Assembly: GCF_900102925.1 (NCBI RefSeq)
Contig: NZ_FNKI01000001.1
Span: 1,364,001 to 1,428,000, forward strand
Direction of reading: 5' to 3'
DNA length: 64,000 nucleotides
Source of the DNA: Flagellimonas zhangzhouensis
GTDB lineage: Bacteria > Bacteroidota > Bacteroidia > Flavobacteriales > Flavobacteriaceae
Shown: piece after piece, positions 53,941 to 61,126 of the stretch
Numbering within the stretch: position 1 is the first letter of the stretch
Layout of the letters: each line of letters starts with the position of its first letter
Program-made: the position numbers and the translations under genes
Notes under the pieces: generated by a model
What the model was told of the DNA's origin: nothing
The model's database searches: none
Seen by the model: only the letters and a program-made list of their open reading frames with translations

Positions 53941-56031
53941 ATGCAAAGCTTTAGAACAGAGATAGAAAACCCAGTAGTAGAGAAAGATATCATCGAATTG
54001 GAGAAAAAAATCCGCCAGTTCAAAGATGGCAATATCGATGAGGAAAAGTTCCGAAGCCTACGTTTGGCACGTGGAGTTTATGGACAGCGTCAACAGGGTG
54101 TTCAGATGATTCGGATCAAATTGCCTTATGGTAAGGTCAGTAGCAAACAATTGCTTCGAATTGCCGATGTTTCCGATGAGTATTCTCGTGGAAGATTGCA
54201 TATCACTACCCGTCAAGATATTCAGATTCACTATGTGGATTTGGAGCGTACCCCTGAACTTTGGGCCGAATTGGAAAAGGATGAAGTTACGCTTCGTGAA
54301 GCTTGTGGGAATACCGTTCGTAACGTAACAGCCAGTGAAACCGCAGGTATTGATGTGGATGAACCATTCGATGTTTCTCCGTATGCACAAGCCGTTTTTG
54401 AATATTTCTTAAGAAATCCTATCGGGCAGGAAATGGGAAGAAAATTCAAAGTTTCTTTCTCAGCCAGTGATGCCGATACAGGCCTTTCCTATATGCATGA
54501 TCTTGGTTTTATAGCCAAAGAAAAAGATGGTGAAAGAGGTTTTAAAGTGATGTTGGCAGGTGGCTTGGGTTCACAGCCGCGCCATGCCGATGAATTGTAT
54601 AGTTTTTTACCTACAGATAAAATCATTCCAATGATGGAGGGGGTTGTCCGCGTGTTCGATAGATACGGCGAGCGAAAAAGTAGGGCAAAAGCTCGTATGA
54701 AATTCTTGCTGAAAGATATCGGTCTGGATGGTTTCAAACAATTATTGGAAGAAGAACAAACAGCAGTTCCTCATCAAACCTATCCCATCAATTTTGAGGA
54801 TTATCCAAAGGTGAATGTCGCTGAGGTTAAAACTCCAGAAGTTACCATCGAAGACCAAACAGCTTTTGAAGATTGGAAGTCTACCAACTTGGTGCCTCAA
54901 AAACAAGAGGGATATGTTGCCATCGGTATCAAAGTGCTTTTAGGTGATTTCTATACGGATAAAGCCCGTGAACTGGCCAAATTGGTGCAAGATTATGCAG
55001 CGGGGGAGATTCGTTTGTCCCTTAGACAAAACATATTGATTCCTTATGTAAAAGAGGATTTGGTTCCATTCTTTTATCAAGAATTGAAAAAACTTGGCTT
55101 TGCCGAAGCGGGCTATAACAAAGCATTGGACATCACTGCATGTCCTGGAACCGATACCTGTAATTTGGGTATTGCCAGTAGTACGGGAATAGCTGATGAG
55201 TTGGAAAAAGTAATCAAAGCTGAATATCCACAATACATCAAAAATCCAGATGTGGTCATCAAGATCAGTGGATGTATGAATGCTTGCGGGCAACACAATA
55301 TGGCTCACATTGGTTTCCAAGGAATGTCCGTTAGAACCAAAGATAAATTGGTGGCTCCAGCACTTCAAGTGTTGTTGGGAGGTGGAAATTATGGCGATGG
55401 AAAAGCAAGATTTGCCGACAAAGTGGCCAAGATTCCAAGTAAAAGAGGACCACAGGCTTTGCGTCTTATTTTGGATGATTTTGAAGCTAATGGGAACGGT
55501 GCTTCATTCACCGATTATTACGAGGAAAAAGGACAAATCTATTTCTACGATTTCCTAAAACCATTGACTGATGTAGATAATTTAACCCACGAAGATTTTA
55601 TTGACTGGGGCAACGAGGAAAAATATGTCAAGGAAATTGGAGTAGGGGAATGTGCAGGAGTGATAGTGGATTTAGTAGCTACATTGTTCTTCGAAAGTCA
55701 AGAGAAAATCGAAAATGCCGAAGAAGCCATCAAAGAGGGAAAATGGGTGGCTAGTATTTATTATTCCTACCAATCCATTGTAAACTCTGCCAAGGCATTG
55801 TTGACGGCAGAAAAAGTAAAAGTGAATACCCATGCAAGCATCATCAAGGATTTTGATAGGTTGTATGTGGAGACAGATAAAATAGCCTTTGAGGGCGGGT
55901 TTGAAAAAGTGGCCCTTCAGTTGAACCAGAACGAACCATCTGAAGCTTTTGCAAAAAGTTATTTGGAAGATGCCAAAACAGTGTTGGAAAAATTGGAAGC
56001 GTTCAGAAAAATGGAGTTGGAACATGCGTAG
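53941..56031 (+). CDS. sulfite reductase (ferredoxin type) with C-terminal HEPN domain
   Basis: A 696-residue protein. Residues 1-570 or so are a siroheme and [4Fe-4S] sulfite/nitrite reductase: RLHITTRQDIQIHYV for siroheme contacts, and cluster ligands in TACPGTDTCNLG (Cys401, Cys407) and SGCMNACGQHN (Cys445, Cys449). From about 575 to the end is a HEPN-type helical domain (FFESQEKIENAEEAIKEGKWVASIYYSYQSIVNSAKALL), which is absent from E. coli CysI. The context (cysH, cobA, Rrf2 sites) favours sulfite over nitrite. The role of the HEPN part is unknown. It overlaps cobA by eight bases. Confidence 0.9.
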   Translation: MQSFRTEIENPVVEKDIIELEKKIRQFKDGNIDEEKFRSLRLARGVYGQRQQGVQMIRIKLPYGKVSSKQLLRIADVSDEYSRGRLHITTRQDIQIHYVDLERTPELWAELEKDEVTLREACGNTVRNVTASETAGIDVDEPFDVSPYAQAVFEYFLRNPIGQEMGRKFKVSFSASDADTGLSYMHDLGFIAKEKDGERGFKVMLAGGLGSQPRHADELYSFLPTDKIIPMMEGVVRVFDRYGERKSRAKARMKFLLKDIGLDGFKQLLEEEQTAVPHQTYPINFEDYPKVNVAEVKTPEVTIEDQTAFEDWKSTNLVPQKQEGYVAIGIKVLLGDFYTDKARELAKLVQDYAAGEIRLSLRQNILIPYVKEDLVPFFYQELKKLGFAEAGYNKALDITACPGTDTCNLGIASSTGIADELEKVIKAEYPQYIKNPDVVIKISGCMNACGQHNMAHIGFQGMSVRTKDKLVAPALQVLLGGGNYGDGKARFADKVAKIPSKRGPQALRLILDDFEANGNGASFTDYYEEKGQIYFYDFLKPLTDVDNLTHEDFIDWGNEEKYVKEIGVGECAGVIVDLVATLFFESQEKIENAEEAIKEGKWVASIYYSYQSIVNSAKALLTAEKVKVNTHASIIKDFDRLYVETDKIAFEGGFEKVALQLNQNEPSEAFAKSYLEDAKTVLEKLEAFRKMELEHA

Positions 56032-56800
56032 TGGAAAATTGACAGTAGTGGGTGCAGGCCCAGGCGATGTGGATTTGATTACCCTAAAAGGGATCAAAGC
56101 CTTGCAAAATGCGGATGTTGTGCTATTTGATGCATTGGTGTCCACAGAGCTATTGGAATATGCATCTCAAGCGGAACAAATATTTGTGGGAAAGCGCAAG
56201 GGGTGTTATGCTTATCAACAAGAGCAAATCAATGAGTTGATTGTGCAACGCGCCAATCAAGGATTGCATATTGTCCGCTTAAAAGGAGGTGACCCATTTG
56301 TGTTTGGTCGTGGAGCAGAAGAAATGGAATATGCCGCCCAGTTCGGAATTGAAGTGGCTGTTGTGCCTGGGATTTCATCTTCGGTATCCGTGCCTGCATC
56401 ACAAAACATTCCAGTGACCAAAAGAGGAGCTGCAGAAAGTTTTTGGGTAATCACAGGAACCACCAAAGAGCACAAATTATCCAATGATGTGGCATTGGCC
56501 GCAAAATCAAATGCAACCGTAATCATCCTAATGGGCATGTCCAAATTGGGAGAGATCATGGAGCTATTTAAAAAAGAAGAAAAAGAAAATACGCCAGTGG
56601 CCATTATTCAAAATGGCACCACGGACCAAGAAAAGATTGGAATCGGCACTGTTGCTTCCATTGAGAACAAGGCAAGGGAGCAGCAGTTATCCAATCCAGC
56701 GATCATTGTGATCGGAGAGGTGGTAAACCACCGTCAAATAATATCGGATATTCAAAAAGAGTATCAAATTAAGGGAGAAAAATTGCAAGAAAAAGTGTAG
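56024..56800 (+). CDS. cobA: uroporphyrinogen-III C-methyltransferase
   Basis: A 258-residue SAM-dependent enzyme that makes precorrin-2, the precursor of siroheme needed by the sulfite reductase just upstream. GKLTVVGAGPGDVDLITLKGIKAL (about 4-27) and LKGGDPFVFGRGAEEMEYA (about 86-104) are the SAM-binding and substrate signatures. The start at 56024 overlaps the previous gene by eight bases; a longer frame from 55949 lies wholly inside the neighbour and adds nothing homologous. There is no CysG-type dehydrogenase/chelatase domain, so the last two steps to siroheme need another protein. Confidence 0.94.
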   Translation: MRSGKLTVVGAGPGDVDLITLKGIKALQNADVVLFDALVSTELLEYASQAEQIFVGKRKGCYAYQQEQINELIVQRANQGLHIVRLKGGDPFVFGRGAEEMEYAAQFGIEVAVVPGISSSVSVPASQNIPVTKRGAAESFWVITGTTKEHKLSNDVALAAKSNATVIILMGMSKLGEIMELFKKEEKENTPVAIIQNGTTDQEKIGIGTVASIENKAREQQLSNPAIIVIGEVVNHRQIISDIQKEYQIKGEKLQEKV

Positions 56801-56803
56801 TAA

Positions 56804-56830
56804 TGTCAGCTCGAGCGCAGTCGAGAGCAA
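56804..56830 (+). repeat. dispersed palindromic repeat unit
   Basis: GTCAGCTCGAGCGCAGTCGA then GAGCAA, in the short gap between cobA and the oxidoreductase gene. It matches the copy inside metH (63176-63202) at all but a few positions. Confidence 0.75.
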
Positions 56831-56845
56831 TTAAAAAGTAGTAGT

Positions 56846-57907
56846 ATGATCAAAACAGATATCATTATAATCGGAGCAGGGCCAACGGGTTTGTTCACCG
56901 TTTTTGAAGCAGGTTTGTTAAAGCTAAAATGCCATTTAATTGATGCGTTGGCACAACCTGGAGGACAATGTTCCGAGATCTATCCTAAAAAACCAATCTA
57001 TGATATTCCAGCCTACCCAGAGATTTTGGCAGGAACATTAGTGGATAACCTAATGGAGCAGATTAAACCGTTCGAACCTGGTTTTACCTTGGGTGAGCGT
57101 GCAGAAATTTTGGAGAAACAAGACGATGGCTCTTTTATAGTTACAACAAGTCAAGGAACCAAGCACCATGCACCAGTGGTGGTAATTGCAGGTGGTTTAG
57201 GATCTTTTGAACCTAGAAAACCATTGATTGCCAATATTGGACTTTTTGAAAGTAAAGGGGTGGAGTATATGGTGAAAGACCCAGAACAATTCCGCGATAA
57301 AAAAGTAGTGATTTCTGGTGGAGGTGATTCCGCCTTGGATTGGGCTATTTTCTTGGCCGATGTAGCTTCCGAAGTGGCATTGGTTCACCGTAGAAACGAA
57401 TTCCGTGGCGCTTTGGACTCTGTAGAAAAAGCAAGGGAATTAGCCAAATTGGGCAAAATTCAATTGTATACCGAAGCTGAGGTTAAGGAAATTCATGGCA
57501 AGGATGAACTTCAGGCCGTTGTTATAAAATATAATGATGAGAATAGGGAAGATGCCTACGTTGAAACCGATTTCTTTATTCCATTGTTCGGGTTATCTCC
57601 AAAATTAGGGCCTATCGGAGATTGGGGATTGGAAATCGAAAAAAATGCCATCAAGGTAAACAATGCCAAGGATTACCAAACCAATATTCCAGGGGTTTTT
57701 GCCATCGGTGATGTAAATACCTATCCTGGAAAACTTAAATTGATTTTGTCTGGCTTTCATGAAGCTGCGGTAATGTGTCAGTTTGCCTATCAAATTATCA
57801 ACCCAGATAAGCGATTTGTAATGAAATATACGACAGTTGGTGGCGTGCAAGGATTTGACGGTTCTAAAAAAGAGGCCAAAAAAGAAGTGGTGCAGAGCAT
57901 CAACTAA
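56846..57907 (+). CDS. NAD(P)/FAD-dependent oxidoreductase, ferredoxin/flavodoxin-NADP reductase type
   Basis: A 353-residue thioredoxin reductase-like flavoprotein. The FAD motif IIIGAGPTGLFTVFEAGLL (about 5-23) is followed by QPGGQCSEIYPKKPIYDIPAYPE; the NADPH motif is VVISGGGDSALDWAIFLA (about 152-169); NIPGVFAIGDVNTYPGKLKLILSGFHEAAV closes the FAD site. There is no CxxC redox pair, which matches the YumC-type ferredoxin-NADP reductases rather than thioredoxin reductase. Placed after cobA, it is a good candidate to supply reduced ferredoxin to the sulfite reductase; this is inference from context. Confidence 0.88.
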   Translation: MIKTDIIIIGAGPTGLFTVFEAGLLKLKCHLIDALAQPGGQCSEIYPKKPIYDIPAYPEILAGTLVDNLMEQIKPFEPGFTLGERAEILEKQDDGSFIVTTSQGTKHHAPVVVIAGGLGSFEPRKPLIANIGLFESKGVEYMVKDPEQFRDKKVVISGGGDSALDWAIFLADVASEVALVHRRNEFRGALDSVEKARELAKLGKIQLYTEAEVKEIHGKDELQAVVIKYNDENREDAYVETDFFIPLFGLSPKLGPIGDWGLEIEKNAIKVNNAKDYQTNIPGVFAIGDVNTYPGKLKLILSGFHEAAVMCQFAYQIINPDKRFVMKYTTVGGVQGFDGSKKEAKKEVVQSIN

Positions 57908-57929
57908 CCATTATAGTTTTTAGCTAAGC

Positions 57930-57965
57930 AAACACCTTTCAGAAGCAATTTTGAGGGGTGTTTTT
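57930..57965 (+). terminator. terminator of the sulfite reductase operon
   Basis: AAACACC (57930-57936) and the following bases pair with the segment ending GGTGTTT (57957-57963), with several G-T pairs, followed by TTGTTTTT. Confidence 0.7.
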
Positions 57966-57997
57966 GTTTTTAGGGTATATTTGATTTTTACAATTGT

Positions 57998-58915
57998 ATG
58001 GAAAGCCTTTTTACGCTGCGCGATTTCTACGGAAAGTTGAGTTTGCCCATTCCAGAGAACATTGGGAAAGATATAGGGCATTTTAATGTTTTCAATATTT
58101 CTGAATATAGGGCAAGGCTGAGCAAAGGCGAAATGCGATACGACCGTCGATCCTATTACAAGATCAGTTTGATCAATGGTAAAAATCGAGCTGAATATGC
58201 CGACAAGACCATTGTTATTGAGGACAAGGCACTGCTATTTGCTTCCCCAAAGATTCCATACAACTATGTGCCGCAGGATGAAGAACAATCAGGCTACTTT
58301 TGTGTTTTTACTGAGAACTTTTTATCAAAGGATAAAAGTGGGGTCATTTTGGAAAAGTTACCTTTGTTTCAACCAGGAGGATTTCCAATACTCAACATTT
58401 CAGAGGAAAATTATGTGGAGATTGAGCAATTGTTCAAGAAAATTGAACGCGAACTTTCTTCAGACTATGCCTTTAAGTTTGATTTGATTCGAGCTTACGT
58501 AATTGAATTATTGCATTTAGGACAAAAGCTACATCCCATACAATCGCACGAGAATACTAAAAATGCAGCAATTCGCATTACAGATTTGTTTGTGGAACTT
58601 TTGGAGCGACAGTTTCCCATCAATTCTCCATCACAGGGTCTTTTATTAAAAACGGCCAACGATTTTAGCGAGCGTTAGGCTGTCCATGCCAATCACTTAA
58701 ACAAGGTGTTGAAAGAAACCACTGGAAGTACAACAACAGGGATTATTCATGCCCGAATTTTTGAAGAAGCAAAGATATTGCTCAACAACACGGATTGGAG
58801 TATTTCAGAAATTGCCTTTAGTCTTGGATTCGAAGAAGTCGCCCACTTTTCCAATTTCTTCAAAAAACATGCACAACTATCTCCTTTAAAATTTAGGTCG
58901 ACCCTTAAAGTTTGA
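57998..58915 (+). pseudogene. AraC family regulator interrupted by one in-frame stop
   Basis: The reading frame gives 226 residues of an AraC-type sensor and DNA-binding protein (MESLFTLRDFYGKLSLPIPENI..., KTANDFSER), then a TAG at 58676-58678, then continues in the same frame with AVHANHLNKVLKETTGSTTTGIIHARIFEEAKILLNN... to a normal end. Relatives have a hydrophobic residue, commonly Leu, between the Arg and Ala-Val-His, so a single base change TTG to TAG would explain it. The break falls at the first helix-turn-helix, so the truncated product should not bind DNA. A sequencing error is possible. The SDR gene downstream was probably its target. Confidence 0.85.
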
Positions 58916-58966
58916 TTTTTGCAAAAAATCGATTGATGCTCGCAAACCTATGGGGTTTATCGCGAA

Positions 58967-58974
58967 TACTTTTG
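58967..58974 (+). promoter_or_regulatory. -7 element of the SDR gene promoter
   Basis: TACTTTTG, an exact TAnnTTTG match, 24 bases before the start codon; no -33 element is evident, which would fit a promoter needing an activator. Confidence 0.55.
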
Positions 58975-58998
58975 TATTGAAATCAAAAATCAATTACA

Positions 58999-59760
58999 AT
59001 GAACAAAGAAAAAGTAGCATTGATCACGGGGGGTAGCCGCGGACTGGGAGAAAATATGGCCATCAAATTGGCCGAAAAAGGGTTGAACGTTTTGATTACC
59101 TATCAACACAATAAAGAGGAGGCTGACAAAACTGTAAACGAAATAGAAAGTTTAGGTCAAAAAGCCTACGCGCTTCAATTGGATGTTGCAAAATCCAATA
59201 GTTTTGATGCCTTTGCTGATGAGGTCAAAAATGTCTTGGAATCTCAATTTGATGCAAAAAATTTGGATTATTTGGTCAATAATGCTGGGATTGGAATCAA
59301 TGCCCCAATTTCAGAAACCACAGAAGAGCAGTTGGATGCCTTGGTCAATATCCATTTTAAAGGGGTGTTTTTCTTGACTCAAAAGTTATTACCCATGCTA
59401 TCGGAAGGCGGTGGAATTGTAAATATTTCGAGTGGATTGGCCCGTTTCTCATTCCCAGGATATTCAGTCTATGGCTCCATGAAAGCCGCCATTGAAGCTC
59501 TGACCCGATATCAAGCCAAGGAATTGGGGGCTCGCCAAATTAGGTCGAATGTGGTAGCGCCAGGTGCCATCGAAACCGATTTTGGTGGGGGAACCAATAA
59601 AAATGATGAGGGAAAAAGAACAGCTATTGCAAGTATTACGGCCTTGGGCCGTGTTGGAATTCCGAGCGATATTGGTGGCGTAGTGACATTTTTATGTTCC
59701 GAAGATGCCAAATGGGTCAACGGTCATCGCATCGAAGTTTCAGGAGGGATGTTGGTTTAA
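58999..59760 (+). CDS. short-chain dehydrogenase/reductase
   Basis: A 253-residue classical SDR. The cofactor loop is ITGGSRGLGENMA (about 8-20), NNAGIG is near 94, the catalytic Ser lies in IVNISSGLA (about 140), and Tyr-x-x-x-Lys reads YGSMK near 156-160. VVAPGAIETDF follows. The basic Arg in the cofactor loop suggests NADPH. The substrate is unknown. It follows the broken AraC gene, an arrangement frequent in Flavobacteriaceae, where such an SDR is induced by the neighbouring AraC protein; with that regulator truncated, expression may be altered. Confidence 0.9.
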   Translation: MNKEKVALITGGSRGLGENMAIKLAEKGLNVLITYQHNKEEADKTVNEIESLGQKAYALQLDVAKSNSFDAFADEVKNVLESQFDAKNLDYLVNNAGIGINAPISETTEEQLDALVNIHFKGVFFLTQKLLPMLSEGGGIVNISSGLARFSFPGYSVYGSMKAAIEALTRYQAKELGARQIRSNVVAPGAIETDFGGGTNKNDEGKRTAIASITALGRVGIPSDIGGVVTFLCSEDAKWVNGHRIEVSGGMLV

Positions 59761-59781
59761 AAACATCACAATTACAAGACG

Positions 59782-59812
59782 AAAACGGGTTGAGGAATCA
59801 ATCCGTTTTTTT
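59782..59812 (+). terminator. SDR gene terminator
   Basis: A 12-bp stem (59782-59793 with 59798-59809, one G-T pair) with loop GGAA ends in a T-run. Confidence 0.88.
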
Positions 59813-59845
59813 ATTGTTGGATTTCTAAAAATTCAAAGGCTTTTT

Positions 59846-59876
59846 TTGCTTTTCACTAGGGAGTGCCGTTTCTTTG
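59846..59876 (+). promoter_or_regulatory. promoter of the metH operon
   Basis: TTG (59846-59848), 20 bases, then TTTCTTTG (59869-59876), one mismatch from TAnnTTTG. The SAM-I aptamer begins 29 bases further on. Confidence 0.65.
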
Positions 59877-59904
59877 CAGTTCAGTTCATTTATAAATTGA
59901 AAGT

Positions 59905-60041
59905 GTTATCAAGAAAGGTGGAGGGATTAGACCCTGTGAAGCCTTAGCAACCCTCGACCTCGAGAAGGTGCTACATTCTACCCCTGTCTTGAATTCATTT
60001 CAAGACCTTTCGGAAGATCAACCTGGAAGGGGAAGGATAAC
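59905..60041 (+). ncRNA. SAM-I riboswitch, metH-metF operon
   Basis: P1 is GTTATC (59905-59910) with GATAAC (60036-60041). AAGAAAGGTGGAGGGATTAG, CCTGTGAAGCCTTAGCAACC and GAAGGTGCTACATTCTACCC are the S-box core segments. One peripheral arm is enlarged and includes a perfect small hairpin (TCTTGAA ... TTCAAGA). As in the copy at 47878, a downstream sequence (60070-60082) can pair with the 5' side of the aptamer, here ATCAAGAAAGGTG, with one G-T pair. metH begins at 60116. Confidence 0.93.
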
Positions 60042-60115
60042 GAAAAGAATACAGCAACGTATTTTTCCGCACTTTTCTTGATCTCACTACATCCTTTTTT
60101 GAAGGAAATTGTACT

Positions 60116-61117
60116 ATGGAAAAAATTGAAGACATATTGAAGAAACGGATTTTAGTGCTGGATGGAGCCATGGGCACTATGTTGCAGCGCTATAAATTCA
60201 AGGAGGAGGATTTCAGGGGTGAACGCTTCAAAGATTGGCCAAGTGATTTGCAAGGTAATAATGATTTGTTGTCCATCACTCAGCCAACTGCTGTAAAAGA
60301 AGTACATCGAAAGTTTTTGGAAGCAGGTGCGGATATTTTGGAGACCAATACATTTTCTGGAACTACCATCGCTATGGCCGATTACGGCATGGAAGAATTG
60401 GTATATGAACTTAATTTTGAATCGGCTAAAATCGCAAGAGAAGTGGCCGATGAATTCACTAAAAAGAACCTAAACAAGCCAAGGTTTGTAGCAGGAAGTA
60501 TAGGTCCGACCAATAAAACTGCTAGTATGTCACCCGATGTGAACGATCCAGGGTTTCGTGCTGTTTCATTTGATGAACTTCGAATTGCCTATAAACAACA
60601 AGTTGAGGCTTTGCTCGACGGAGGTGTTGATATATTATTGGTGGAAACCATTTTTGACACCTTGAATGCCAAGGCTGCTCTTTTTGCCATTGAAGAAGTA
60701 AAAGAAGAAAGAAACATAGAAGTTCCAGTGATGGTCAGTGGCACTATAACCGATGCTTCAGGAAGGACTTTGTCAGGTCAAACTGCAGAGGCTTTTTTGA
60801 TTTCCATTTCCCATATTCCAATTTTATCAGTTGGATTCAATTGTGCTTTGGGAGCCAAACAATTGGTGCCGTACTTGGAGGTGGTTTCGGCTAAATCTGA
60901 ATTTGCTGTTTCTGCTCATCCCAATGCAGGATTGCCCAATGCATTTGGTGAGTATGATGAAACACCTGAGCAAATGGCTGCTCAAATCCGAGAATATGTA
61001 GAAAAAGGATTAGTAAACATTGTTGGTGGATGTTGTGGTACCACTCCAGAACATATCAAGGCCATTGCAGAAGTAGTTAAAGATTACAAACCTAGAAAAC
61101 TGTTGACTCCAGCCTAG
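60116..61117 (+). CDS. metH: methionine synthase, homocysteine-binding subunit (split MetH, N-terminal part)
   Basis: A 333-residue protein equal to the N-terminal zinc and homocysteine domain of cobalamin-dependent methionine synthase. The start [21 protein letters not shown] and the zinc ligands Cys243 (FNCALG) and Cys306-Cys307 ([10 protein letters not shown]) are clear. It ends nine bases before a second gene with the remaining domains, so MetH is made as two chains, the usual state in Flavobacteriia. It leads the operon under the second SAM-I riboswitch. Confidence 0.95.
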   Translation: MEKIEDILKKRILVLDGAMGTMLQRYKFKEEDFRGERFKDWPSDLQGNNDLLSITQPTAVKEVHRKFLEAGADILETNTFSGTTIAMADYGMEELVYELNFESAKIAREVADEFTKKNLNKPRFVAGSIGPTNKTASMSPDVNDPGFRAVSFDELRIAYKQQVEALLDGGVDILLVETIFDTLNAKAALFAIEEVKEERNIEVPVMVSGTITDASGRTLSGQTAEAFLISISHIPILSVGFNCALGAKQLVPYLEVVSAKSEFAVSAHPNAGLPNAFGEYDETPEQMAAQIREYVEKGLVNIVGGCCGTTPEHIKAIAEVVKDYKPRKLLTPA

Positions 61118-61126
61118 TATTAGATT

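Noticed and set aside
55949..56023. Longer N-terminus for cobA
   Set aside because: The extra 25 residues are the wrong-frame reading of the sulfite reductase end; homology starts at the Met encoded at 56024.
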